Part shown: positions 1-7,700 of the stretch, piece by piece | Layout: the number at the start of each line of letters is the position of its first letter | Position numbering within the stretch: position 1 is the first letter of the stretch | From: Gammaproteobacteria bacterium | GTDB taxonomy: Bacteria > Pseudomonadota > Gammaproteobacteria > Pseudomonadales > Porticoccaceae | DNA: 8,179 nucleotides | Direction: 5' to 3' | NCBI GenBank assembly: GCA_003646355.1 | Contig: QNFO01000038.1 | Location: forward strand, 1 to 8,179 | The notes under the pieces: generated by a model | Seen by the model: only the letters and a program-made list of their open reading frames with translations | What the model was told of the DNA's origin: nothing | Database searches by the model: none | Program-made: the position numbers and the translations under genes

Positions 1-244
1 CGTGCAGCAGGGTGGCGCTGTGGATGAATTCGATAATAACGGCGAGATTAATGTGCCCCTTGCCTTTATAAGCACAAGCCTGAGCGACAAGTAAGACCAG
101 CAGAGGTCGCAGGCGTTTGCCGCCAGCATCTATTAAGTAGTGGCCAATTTGCTCGACCAGACCCACATCCGAGCGCAATTCGTCAATAATCAGTTGGTTG
201 ACGGCGTCAAAATCGCTGGTGACAACTTGTCTAAATGGCTGCAT
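1..244 (-). CDS. ispB: Polyprenyl (octaprenyl-type) diphosphate synthase, N-terminal part, runs off left edge
   Basis: Reading leftward from an ATG at 244, the 81 complete codons begin MQPFRQVV, a start resembling pseudomonad IspB. They contain GGKRLRP (about residues 49-55), the conserved substrate-binding motif of trans-isoprenyl diphosphate synthases. They end in EFIHSATLLH, the segment just before the first Asp-rich motif (DDxxD), which lies outside the window. The family condenses isopentenyl diphosphate units onto farnesyl diphosphate to make the side chain of ubiquinone or menaquinone, in the cytosol. Chain length cannot be judged from this fragment. The gene is divergent from rplU, an arrangement also found in Escherichia coli. 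The Shine-Dalgarno sequence is weak. A near-consensus sigma70 promoter lies immediately upstream and predicts a short leader of about 27 nt. Confidence 0.93.
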   Translation of the reverse strand, partial: MQPFRQVVTSDFDAVNQLIIDELRSDVGLVEQIGHYLIDAGGKRLRPLLVLLVAQACAYKGKGHINLAVIIEFIHSATLLH

Positions 245-277
245 TACGGGGCAAATATAGAAGATGGGAAGCGCGGC

Positions 278-306
278 ATCCTAGGGTTCTGCTGAGCAAG
301 TGTCAA
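278..306 (-). promoter_or_regulatory. sigma70 promoter of ispB
   Basis: On the minus strand, TTGACA (301-306, perfect -35) is followed after exactly 17 nt by TAGGAT (278-283, 4 of 6 match to TATAAT). Transcription would begin near 271, leaving about 27 nt of leader before the ispB ATG at 244. The hexamers and spacing are visible; activity is inferred. Confidence 0.75.
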
Positions 307-365
307 GATTAGCGCAGGCCCTTGCGATAGCGAGACAATATATCGTTAAATATCGAATCGAGTGC

Positions 366-394
366 TTGCTAGCAATGGCTCTTTCCCTTAGAAT
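366..394 (+). promoter_or_regulatory. sigma70 promoter of rplU-rpmA
   Basis: TTGCTA (366-371) and TAGAAT (389-394) are separated by 17 nt. The bases after the -10 (TGCCGCC) are GC-rich, the discriminator type found at stringently controlled ribosomal promoters. An A/T-rich stretch just upstream (336-358) could act as an UP element. The -35 sits inside the perfect 10-bp palindrome TTGCTAGCAA (366-375). The predicted start is near 401, giving a leader of about 130 nt before rplU. Growth-rate or ppGpp control is inference from the discriminator. Confidence 0.72.
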
Positions 395-400
395 TGCCGC

Positions 401-530
401 CCTCTCGCCCCCAGCCCATTATTGTTCGCAGGAGCAAGTGGTCGGGCAGCAGTCTTCCCTCCTTCTTTAAAGTAGGAATACCGGAAGGCGCTACAGCTTT
501 AGTAAGTCTTAGTTTCAGTAGGAGCAAAAC
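401..530 (+). promoter_or_regulatory. Leader of rplU mRNA with possible structure; includes RBS
   Basis: This is the stretch between the predicted transcription start and the rplU ATG. It holds a good Shine-Dalgarno sequence, AGGAG at 520-524, 6 nt from the start codon. It also has a small hairpin (TTGTTC 422-427 with GAGCAA 432-437, one G-U pair) and a pyrimidine run, CCCTCCTT at 457-464. That run resembles the anti-Shine-Dalgarno end of 16S rRNA and could pair with AGGAG at 520-524. Leader-based autoregulation is common for ribosomal protein genes, but whether this leader does it is inference. Confidence 0.35.
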
Positions 531-845
531 ATGTACGCGGTAATAGAAAGTGGCGGTAAGCAGCATCGAGTTGAGCCGGGTGAAGTATTAAACCTCGAGC
601 TTCTTGAGGCAGCAACTGGCGACACCATTGATTTTGATAAAGTGTTGATGATAGCCGATGGCGACAGCGTAAAGATCGGTGCTCCCTACGTGGACGGCGG
701 TAAAGTTAGTGCTGAGATTATCAGCCACGGTCGCGCCAAGAAAGTGCGCATCGTTAAATTTCGTCGTCGTAAGCATTCACGCTCACAGATGGGCCACCGT
801 CAGTGGTTCACCGAAGTTAAAATTACCAACATCAACGCCGGTTGA
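531..845 (+). CDS. rplU: 50S ribosomal protein L21
   Basis: A 104-residue protein, the usual length for bacterial L21 (about 103). It opens with [14 protein letters not shown], the conserved L21 start. Its basic signature lies at about residues 71-95: KVRIVKF, then RRRK, then GHRQ and TEVKI. L21 binds 23S rRNA in the large subunit. AGGAG at 520-524, 6 nt before the ATG, supports this start. It is the first gene of a two-gene transcription unit with rpmA (17 nt between them) that ends at the terminator at 1153-1179. Nothing is unusual in the protein. Confidence 0.98.
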   Translation: MYAVIESGGKQHRVEPGEVLNLELLEAATGDTIDFDKVLMIADGDSVKIGAPYVDGGKVSAEIISHGRAKKVRIVKFRRRKHSRSQMGHRQWFTEVKITNINAG

Positions 846-862
846 TCAGCAGGAGATAGCTC

Positions 863-1120
863 ATGGCACACAAGAAAGCTGGTGGTAGTACTAGAAACGG
901 ACGCGACTCGGAAAGCAAACGCCTGGGCGTTAAACGCTACGGTGGCGAGCAGGTAGACGCAGGTAATATTATTGTGCGACAGCGCGGTACGCGCTTTCAC
1001 CCGGGTAGCAATGTCGGTATCGGCAAAGATCACACCTTGTTTGCCAAAGCAGACGGTCAGGTGAAGTTCGTTGTTCGCGGCCCGAATAACCGCAAATTTG
1101 TCGATGTGATTGGCGCTTAA
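863..1120 (+). CDS. rpmA: 50S ribosomal protein L27
   Basis: An 85-residue protein of normal length for L27. It starts [16 protein letters not shown], the gammaproteobacterial form whose N-terminal arm reaches the peptidyl-transferase centre directly after the initiator Met. This differs from the Firmicutes form, which carries a cleaved N-terminal extension. The family signature [10 protein letters not shown] followed by HPG lies at about residues 34-48. AGGAG at 851-855 is 7 nt from the ATG. It is co-transcribed with rplU and followed closely by an intrinsic terminator, so rplU-rpmA forms the main unit and obgE downstream depends on read-through or its own promoter. Confidence 0.98.
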   Translation: MAHKKAGGSTRNGRDSESKRLGVKRYGGEQVDAGNIIVRQRGTRFHPGSNVGIGKDHTLFAKADGQVKFVVRGPNNRKFVDVIGA

Positions 1121-1152
1121 TGTAGATTGCACCGAAGCGGTACTGTTTGTTT

Positions 1153-1179
1153 AAAAGCCCCGCATGCGGGGCTTTTTTT
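1153..1179 (+). terminator. Intrinsic terminator after rpmA
   Basis: A perfect 24-bp palindrome (1153-1176) has arms AAAAGCCCCG and CGGGGCTTTT around a small CATG centre, followed by a run of seven T (1173-1179). The GC-rich stem and U-tract are classic for Rho-independent termination. It lies 33 nt after the rpmA stop and separates the ribosomal genes from obgE. Because it is symmetric it could in principle work in either direction, but no leftward gene needs it. Confidence 0.92.
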
Positions 1180-1199
1180 ATGGGCGTATGATAGCGCTG

Positions 1200-1225
1200 G
1201 TGGCCATTGCCACTCATCTTAGTGG
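1200..1225 (+). other. Overlapping, mutually exclusive short stems upstream of obgE
   Basis: GTGGC (1200-1204) can pair with GCCAC (1209-1213) across a CATT loop. The overlapping CCACT (1210-1214) can instead pair with AGTGG (1221-1225) across a 6-nt loop. The two stems cannot form together. They are only 5 bp each, so chance is a real possibility. No convincing sigma70 promoter for obgE was found between the terminator and the gene. Confidence 0.2.
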
Positions 1226-1240
1226 GTAAACAATTGATAG

Positions 1241-2479
<1,239 letters not shown>

Positions 2480-2511
2480 TATTTTTCTAAAGCCTACAGA
2501 TTAGAGATGTC

Positions 2512-3639
2512 GTGGATAAAACAGTAGAGTCCCCGAGCCGCACTCGGCGTTGGGTCGTGAAAATTGGCAGCGCCTTATTGACCAACAATGGTCAGGGTCT
2601 GGATCATCAGGCCATCGCCGGCTGGGTTGAGCAGATCGCCAAACTTCAGGGCGAAGATCTCGAGGTCGTGCTGGTCTCCTCCGGTGCCGTGGCCGAGGGC
2701 GTGAGTCGTCTCGGTTGGCAGCAGCGCCCGACTTTAATTCATGAGCTACAAGCGGCCGCTGCCGTCGGACAAATGGGCCTGGTACAGGCTTACGAATCTA
2801 AGTTTCAGCAGTTTGGCAAACACACCGCTCAGGTCTTGCTTGACCATGACGACCTCTCCAGCCGCGAGCGCTATCTCAACGCGCGCAGCACCCTCAATAC
2901 TTTGCTCTCTCTCGGTGTTGTACCCGTGGTCAATGAAAATGACACGGTGGTTACCGACGAAATCCGCTTTGGCGATAACGATACCCTGGCGGCCCTCGTG
3001 ACCAACCTGGTTGATGCAGAGCAGCTGGTCATTCTCACCGATCAGTCCGGCCTGTTTGAAGAAGACCCGCGTAAGAACCCCGATACCCCCTTGATTCGTC
3101 GCGCCAGTGCAAATGATAGAAGTCTCGATGCGGTAGCCGGTGACAGCGTCGGTGGGCTCGGTCGAGGCGGCATGGTGACCAAGTTACAGGCGGCTCGACT
3201 GGCAGCGCGTTCTGGTGCCAATACGGTAATAGCCGGCGGTCGTGACGTCGATGTGCTGCTAAAAATTTTTGCCGGTGATGAAGTGGGTACTCTGCTGGTG
3301 GCCGATAACGAACCCCTGGTGGCCCGCAAGCAGTGGTTGGCGGGGCATCTTCAGGTGCGCGGCACCCTGGTGCTGGACGATGGCGCTGTTCGCGTACTGA
3401 AAGAAAGGGGTAAGAGTCTCTTGCCTGTCGGTGTCAGCACGGTTAGTGGTGAGTTTACCCGCGGTGAAATGGTTCGCTGTGTTGATTCCCTGGGGCAGGA
3501 AGTTGCTCGCGGCCTGGTCAATTACAGTGCCGGGGATGCGCGTAAAATTATCGGCAAGGCCAGCCACTGTATTACCGAGGTGCTAGGCTATTGCAATGCT
3601 GAAGAGCTGATTCATCGAGACAACCTCGTGCTTCTCTAA
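2512..3639 (+). CDS. proB: Glutamate 5-kinase with C-terminal PUA domain
   Basis: A 375-residue protein, close to the usual length of about 367-375. It phosphorylates L-glutamate to gamma-glutamyl phosphate, the first and feedback-inhibited step of proline synthesis, in the cytosol. The amino-acid-kinase domain shows [11 protein letters not shown] (15-25, Lys17 in the nucleotide site), VSSGAVAEG (55-63), NENDTV (141-146), [10 protein letters not shown] (152-161), LTDQSGLF (175-182) and GRGGM (217-221) with TK at 223-224. A PUA domain occupies about 285-370, as in E. coli ProB. The start is GTG; an ATG at 2507 is out of frame. The Shine-Dalgarno sequence is weak (AGAG-like), consistent with translation following obgE. 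No intrinsic terminator is visible downstream. proA is not in the window. Confidence 0.96.
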   Translation: MDKTVESPSRTRRWVVKIGSALLTNNGQGLDHQAIAGWVEQIAKLQGEDLEVVLVSSGAVAEGVSRLGWQQRPTLIHELQAAAAVGQMGLVQAYESKFQQFGKHTAQVLLDHDDLSSRERYLNARSTLNTLLSLGVVPVVNENDTVVTDEIRFGDNDTLAALVTNLVDAEQLVILTDQSGLFEEDPRKNPDTPLIRRASANDRSLDAVAGDSVGGLGRGGMVTKLQAARLAARSGANTVIAGGRDVDVLLKIFAGDEVGTLLVADNEPLVARKQWLAGHLQVRGTLVLDDGAVRVLKERGKSLLPVGVSTVSGEFTRGEMVRCVDSLGQEVARGLVNYSAGDARKIIGKASHCITEVLGYCNAEELIHRDNLVLL

Positions 3640-3899
3640 ACTAAAATACTATTTGCTGATGTTACGGGCATACGAACCGCCCCGACGACAAGTAAACTAA
3701 AAATGAGTATTTGCCTTCCAGCCCACCTTATCTACCCCTCGCGCCACTCTTTTTTACCTTCCTTGCTTTAGAAAACCGATGCTTGTCAGTAGCTCTGTTG
3801 GTAGGAGTCGAGCTGTATTAGTGAGGTGGTAATCTGGCACTCACGGGAGATAAGTGTCAGTCTATTGCCATACTATTTTTATGATTACTCTGGTTAATC

Positions 3900-3931
3900 T
3901 CTTGCATAATAAAAAATCATATAGTACAAAG
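3900..3931 (+). promoter_or_regulatory. Duplicated 32-nt promoter-like block, copy 1
   Basis: This block matches 7870-7901 at 30 of 32 positions; the only differences are at 3910 and 3911. It starts TCTTGCATAA and ends in TATAGTACAAAG. TATAGT (3920-3925) is a 5 of 6 match to a -10 hexamer, and the conserved block stops 6 nt after it, about where transcription would begin. No -35 lies 17 nt upstream, so an activator binding the TTGCATAA part is plausible. TTGCATAAT and ATAGTACAA (3902-3910, 3921-3929) form an imperfect inverted repeat, 6 of 9. Both copies lie about 120 nt upstream of a DUF1329 start codon. Confidence 0.6.
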
Positions 3932-3969
3932 TCACTTGGCTGACCAAGGTTTATGGAAAAGCTTTTTAA

Positions 3970-4011
3970 GGGCTAGTAATTGAGTGCTAACTAGCTTCAG
4001 CAGACGCTGAA
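3970..4011 (+). other. Two adjacent hairpins in the leader of the first DUF1329 gene
   Basis: GCTAGT (3972-3977) pairs with ACTAGC (3990-3995) across 12 nt and can be extended by two G-U pairs. Directly after it, TTCAGC (3996-4001) pairs perfectly with GCTGAA (4006-4011) across AGAC. If transcription starts just after the duplicated block, both lie in the 5' untranslated RNA. There is no U-run, so they are not terminators. A role in RNA stability or translation control is inference. Confidence 0.35.
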
Positions 4012-4037
4012 ACAGCCGACTATATATAACAATAAAT

Positions 4038-4041
4038 GGGA
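4038..4041 (+). promoter_or_regulatory. Shine-Dalgarno site that decides the DUF1329 start (ATG 4048)
   Basis: GGGA at 4038-4041 lies 6 nt before the ATG at 4048. The second paralogue has GGGG (8012-8015) at a matching place before its ATG at 8023. An upstream in-frame ATG at 4036 overlaps this site. The corresponding ATG in the second copy is out of frame because the spacer is one base longer. The downstream ATG is therefore the real start in both. Confidence 0.6.
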
Positions 4042-4047
4042 TCTGCC

Positions 4048-5436
4048 ATGCATATTAGGAAGTACGATTTTGACTACAGCCGTCGGTTCTTTATGGACAA
4101 ATTGGCTAAAGGCACCATGGGTGCCGGTGTTCTCACCTCGTTGATGCCTCTAATCGGTAATACCGGTGACATTAGCAAAGCTTATCCGGAAGAGCTGACT
4201 AATATCGAAGCTCTGACTAAGGGTAAGATTAAAACGGGTGATATTGTTGATGCCGGTAACGTTGAGTATGTTAAGGACATTCTTGATCCTGTTGCCTATG
4301 TTCAAATTTCACAGCAAGGTCGGCGTATTCGTATTGCACCGACAACAACTGATATTACCAAAATGTACCCCCATGATTACCTTGAGGCGACTTTGCGCAA
4401 TCAGGGTCAGGCATCCCTGGATGCCAATGGTAATGTGGTTACCACAGCCAATGGCAGGCCCTGGATTGGTGGCAACCCTTTTTCTGATCCGCAAAACGGT
4501 ATTGAATTAGTGGCTAATATCACCTTGAGTTGGGGTCGACATGACACCTCAGTTTATGCCGTTGAAGATAACGACATTGGCCCCGATGGTGATGTTGAAT
4601 ACTCCTACCACCTGGGCTGGTGTGAAAAGAACACCACGGGTCTGGTTAGCCAGCCTGAAGGCCCCTACCTAGAAGGTCATGAAGATAAGTCGCGTTTCCA
4701 GTCGGTTTGGTTTACCAAGCCGAACGACGTTAAGGGCACTAGCTTTCTCAATATTTGGAAGCAGGATCAACGAAAATTCCCCGACCTCTTCGGCTACCTG
4801 CCCGCGTTCAAACGCGTACGTCGCTTCCCCACTAACCAGCGCTTTGAGCCCCTGGTACCGGGTATCACCTTCTTCCTTTCCGACGCTTGGGCAGCTGGCG
4901 ACCCCATGCTGACATGGGGCAACTATAAAATCATTGGTCGTGGCCCCTTCCTGGGTTCCGTTTCGGGCACCTGGCACGGTGATAAGGAGAACTGGTCTAA
5001 AGACCATACCCTGCACGGTGGTAAAAAAGGTCTTAACTTCTTTGAAGTGGATTACGAACTGTGCCCTGAAGTATTGGTGCTTGAAGCTGAGCCAACGGGC
5101 TTTCCCCGTGCGCCGGTAAGCAAGAAACGTATATGGATCGATACTCGTAACCAGTTTGCAATTGCTTACGTGACTTATGATCGTCGCGGTGAATTGTGGC
5201 GTTCGTTTGAGATCGGCAGTAGCCAGCAGGCGAAAGGGGATATTGCTAACCTTGAGAAAAATGGCCATCCGGCCTGGTCCTGGTCTTTTGTACATGCACA
5301 TGATATTCAGACCAACCGCTTTACGCGCTTTAACCACGCACAAAGTATTAAAGGTGGTCTGAAGACGGCATTTGACACAGAGGATGCCTACGACAAATAC
5401 CTGACCATTCAGGCAATTCGTCGACTGGGTAGTTAA
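4048..5436 (+). CDS. DUF1329-family exported protein with Tat signal peptide (copy 1)
   Basis: A 462-residue protein when started at ATG 4048. The N-terminus carries SRRFFM (11-16), a twin-arginine motif, followed by a moderately hydrophobic stretch (about 24-38) and a plausible cleavage site after ISKA (residue 45). No lipobox Cys is present, so the mature protein should be soluble in the periplasm. The body resembles the DUF1329 family: aromatic-rich strands, QDQRKFPDLFGYLPAFKRVRR (about 239-259) and a late conserved W/Y-rich region. DUF1329 proteins are thought to have a LolA/LolB-like lipid-binding fold and are commonly encoded beside DUF1302 barrels, as here. The mature part has two Cys, at 192 and 339. 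A second, closely related gene begins at 8023. The substrate is unknown; a hydrophobic compound or lipid is an inference. The family call rests on recognition, not on a profile search. Confidence 0.85.
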   Translation: MHIRKYDFDYSRRFFMDKLAKGTMGAGVLTSLMPLIGNTGDISKAYPEELTNIEALTKGKIKTGDIVDAGNVEYVKDILDPVAYVQISQQGRRIRIAPTTTDITKMYPHDYLEATLRNQGQASLDANGNVVTTANGRPWIGGNPFSDPQNGIELVANITLSWGRHDTSVYAVEDNDIGPDGDVEYSYHLGWCEKNTTGLVSQPEGPYLEGHEDKSRFQSVWFTKPNDVKGTSFLNIWKQDQRKFPDLFGYLPAFKRVRRFPTNQRFEPLVPGITFFLSDAWAAGDPMLTWGNYKIIGRGPFLGSVSGTWHGDKENWSKDHTLHGGKKGLNFFEVDYELCPEVLVLEAEPTGFPRAPVSKKRIWIDTRNQFAIAYVTYDRRGELWRSFEIGSSQQAKGDIANLEKNGHPAWSWSFVHAHDIQTNRFTRFNHAQSIKGGLKTAFDTEDAYDKYLTIQAIRRLGS

Positions 5437-5577
5437 TTATAAAAATAAGAAAAGAAAGTGAAGTTTATTTCCAGAAAAATATAATAATAAATTAGGAAAT
5501 AATTTTTTTTAGATCGGCTGTATATCGTAAAAATTAGTATAACGATAATTAAGAAGTTGAATTAATAGGGGTGTTAA
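5437..5577 (+). promoter_or_regulatory. AT-rich spacer before the barrel gene, with RBS and a small inverted repeat
   Basis: AGGGG at 5567-5571, 6 nt before the ATG at 5578, is a strong ribosome binding site. TATCGT (5523-5528) and ACGATA (5542-5547) form a perfect 6-bp inverted repeat with a 13-nt centre, a possible operator. A perfect TATAAT is present at 5480-5485 but without a matching -35. No terminator follows the DUF1329 gene, so co-transcription with the barrel gene is likely and an extra internal promoter possible. The 32-nt block found before each DUF1329 gene is absent here. Confidence 0.4.
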
Positions 5578-7581
5578 ATGATCAATAAAAAACAAGCAAA
5601 GTTGGGAGTGTCCATGCTGGCGCTAGCGGGGGTGCCTTTTGTATCGCCTGCAGTGTCGGCCTTTGATGTATCAGTGTCGGGCTTTATACGCCAGGAAATG
5701 GCTTATAAGCTGAATAATAATGAAAACCCGAATACGACGGGGGGTAATCACTATAATGGTAAAGGTTATGCCACCAAAGGTGATTTGTTAGAAAACTTTG
5801 GAGGCGTTCCCAAAGGCACAATTATTTCTGGCCGAAGGGATCTCTCGACAGATAATGACTGGAACGTATTTGCAACTAAGTCAGAAATCGATGTGAATAT
5901 AAACATTAGCAACAATTGGACGGGCTTTGCTAAATTCCGCGGCTATTATCAGCCTGATGTTTTTAATAATGTCGATAAGAGTGGCTTTGTTGATGGTGAT
6001 GAAGGCACAGACCTATTCGGCGTACCTAACCACGGTGAAGAAGCTACGTATTTGTCGGTTAGTGGCAAAGACTACATGCTCGATATGCCAGCCCTTTATT
6101 TAGACTATGCCAAAGGGCCATTATGGGTGCGTATCGGTCAGCAGCAAATTGCCTGGGGCGAAGCGCTGTTTTTCCGCGTGGCTGATATGGCTAACGGCCT
6201 GGATTTTCGTCGCCATGTGATTTTTGACTTTGGTGCAGAGGAATATTCAGATGAGCGCCTGTCATCACCGGGTATTCGTACCAGTTACCAGGTTGATCAA
6301 AACTGGGAGGTCGAAGTGTTTGCTCAGATGTTCCAGCCCACTATTCTGCCGACTAACTACTCCCCTTATAACCTGATTCAATCGGGTTTTAATATGAACG
6401 GCGGTTACGAAGAGGGCTTTGATAAGGTTGATGATCAAATTAACGGCGGTATTCGTGTGCAGGGTCAAAACCTGGGTGAAGATGGCAGCTGGGGCGTGCA
6501 GTTTTTTGCTGTAGCCCGACATAACCCCGACCCTCTGTTTACCTTGTATGCCGGAGGGGTTCCTAACGCGGCTTTTGGGCCTGGCTTCGAAACCCAGCCC
6601 TTTATCTATGAGCCGGGTAGCCGGGCGGGTACAGCCAGCCCTGACGAGTGGTTCTACAACTCGGGTGTCGGTGGTGTCGATGGTCTGGACGTGATTAATG
6701 GTTTGATTGATGATTTTGCCTGGATTAAAGGTTTTGCTCAAAGCTTGGGCATGACACCGGATGCTAATGGTGAATGGCTAACAACCCAAAATGGTGGCGG
6801 ACATAATTTGGCATTTGGTTTGACACCTAATGGTATGAATGGCACCGATTTTCTCGAACTTTTTTGGGGTTCTGGTGCTGCGGGTACACTTGCACCGGGA
6901 GCTTCTGGTACGGTTGAAGAGGCTATTGCAGCTCTTGAAGCGGGCAATGATGTCATCCCAGGTTCTCCTGGTGGCGTTGGTCTTAGCGGTAAAATGCGTG
7001 TCAGTTATGCATCGGAAAATATCTTCGGCTTTGGTGTTAACCACATTATCTACGCTGATGATCCAAACTCTTTCCTGGATCAGTTAGTGGTGCGCTTTGA
7101 AATGAGCTATACACCGAATAAGAAGTTCACCAATAATCTTCGTTACGAATTTATTGAGGAAGATGAAGTATTGGCTAGCCTGGTTCTTGAAAAGTACCAT
7201 CGCTTTAGTGACAGCTTTCCTGCGACATTTATGATTTTTGAATATATGTATCGTAAAGAGAGTGATCTTCTCGGACGTCACTTGAGTGGCCTGGGTGGTG
7301 ATTTGACGCATCGTCCCGGTGGTGGTGAGCAAGACCGCGGTTGGCACGGCACTGTGATGGCCTTTCAACAACCCTTTCCCGGTTTGAAGTGGCGTCTTGA
7401 TGGCTCTTTCCTGTATGACTTTGAAGGCGGTTTCTTGTTTCAGCCAGCCGTACGCTATAAACCCAGTAGTGCCTGGACAGTTGAAGCTTTTGCCAACATC
7501 ATCGACGGCAATAACTCTTCTTCTCTAGGTGTGTTTGACTGGTCGGATGACTTCACCATGCGGGTTACCTATCAGTTCTAG
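5578..7581 (+). CDS. DUF1302-family outer-membrane beta-barrel protein
   Basis: A 667-residue protein with a Sec signal peptide: MINKKQ, a hydrophobic core, and cleavage after AVSA at residue 28. The mature protein starts FDVSVSGFIRQE and is rich in alternating aromatic strands. It ends FTMRVTYQF, with a terminal Phe typical of the signal read by the BAM complex. No Cys is present. RIGQQQIAWGEAL (about 185-197), followed by a segment rich in R, D and F, is typical of DUF1302 proteins. A Gly/Pro/Ala-rich stretch of about 150 residues (322-470) interrupts the strand pattern and may form a large loop or internal domain. Family members usually neighbour DUF1329 genes and have been linked to uptake or handling of hydrophobic compounds. 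Here the gene lies 141 nt after the DUF1329 gene and ends at a strong terminator. The substrate is not predictable. Confidence 0.87.
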   Translation: MINKKQAKLGVSMLALAGVPFVSPAVSAFDVSVSGFIRQEMAYKLNNNENPNTTGGNHYNGKGYATKGDLLENFGGVPKGTIISGRRDLSTDNDWNVFATKSEIDVNINISNNWTGFAKFRGYYQPDVFNNVDKSGFVDGDEGTDLFGVPNHGEEATYLSVSGKDYMLDMPALYLDYAKGPLWVRIGQQQIAWGEALFFRVADMANGLDFRRHVIFDFGAEEYSDERLSSPGIRTSYQVDQNWEVEVFAQMFQPTILPTNYSPYNLIQSGFNMNGGYEEGFDKVDDQINGGIRVQGQNLGEDGSWGVQFFAVARHNPDPLFTLYAGGVPNAAFGPGFETQPFIYEPGSRAGTASPDEWFYNSGVGGVDGLDVINGLIDDFAWIKGFAQSLGMTPDANGEWLTTQNGGGHNLAFGLTPNGMNGTDFLELFWGSGAAGTLAPGASGTVEEAIAALEAGNDVIPGSPGGVGLSGKMRVSYASENIFGFGVNHIIYADDPNSFLDQLVVRFEMSYTPNKKFTNNLRYEFIEEDEVLASLVLEKYHRFSDSFPATFMIFEYMYRKESDLLGRHLSGLGGDLTHRPGGGEQDRGWHGTVMAFQQPFPGLKWRLDGSFLYDFEGGFLFQPAVRYKPSSAWTVEAFANIIDGNNSSSLGVFDWSDDFTMRVTYQF

Positions 7582-7595
7582 CGCGTTCTCGTAAT

Positions 7596-7627
7596 AAAAA
7601 AAGGCACTCATTAGAGTGCCTTTTTTT
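7596..7627 (+). terminator. Intrinsic terminator after the barrel gene
   Basis: A perfect 14-bp stem is made of seven A plus GGCACTC (7596-7609) and GAGTGCC plus seven T (7614-7627), around an ATTA loop. It lies 14 nt after the barrel stop codon. It ends the first DUF1329-DUF1302 unit and implies that the second DUF1329 gene is transcribed from its own promoter. Confidence 0.93.
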
Positions 7628-7680
7628 GTGCCTAAAGTTTTTTATCCTGCGTTTTATGCATAAGCTTGCCTGGATTCTCT

Positions 7681-7700
7681 GGTGCCGCCTGGCACCTTTT
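7681..7700 (+). terminator. Possible weak second terminator
   Basis: GGTGCC (7681-7686) pairs with GGCACC (7691-7696) across GCCT and is followed by TTTT. The stem is short but GC-rich. It sits about 55 nt after the strong terminator and could act as a backup, or simply be a chance hairpin. Confidence 0.35.

Larger units (their letters stand above)
3640..4047. other. 408-nt AT-rich gap between proB and the first DUF1329 gene
   Basis: No gene was found here on either strand. The first part (3640-3890) shows no terminator for proB and only weak inverted repeats: AGCTC 3791-3795 with GAGCT 3810-3814, and GTGAG 3821-3825 with CTCAC 3840-3844. The second part holds the duplicated promoter-like block (3900-3931) and a structured leader (3970-4011), described separately. 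Base composition falls clearly relative to the housekeeping genes, consistent with a junction between conserved and accessory DNA. Confidence 0.6.

Noticed and set aside
3703..3771. 22-codon ORF (starts MSICLPAH) in the gap after proB
   Set aside because: No ribosome binding site, no conserved-looking feature, and short frames of this size are expected by chance.
3891..3906. sigma54-type promoter (TGG, 8 nt, TTGCA) in the block before the first DUF1329 gene
   Set aside because: GG and GC have the right spacing in copy 1, but the corresponding place in copy 2 (7861-7863) reads CCG, and the conserved block continues 25 nt past the GC, which a -24/-12 promoter does not explain well.
4669..5343. 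224-codon open frame on the minus strand inside the DUF1329 gene
   Set aside because: It lies wholly antisense to a well-supported coding gene, has no recognisable motifs and no upstream ribosome binding site that I could support.
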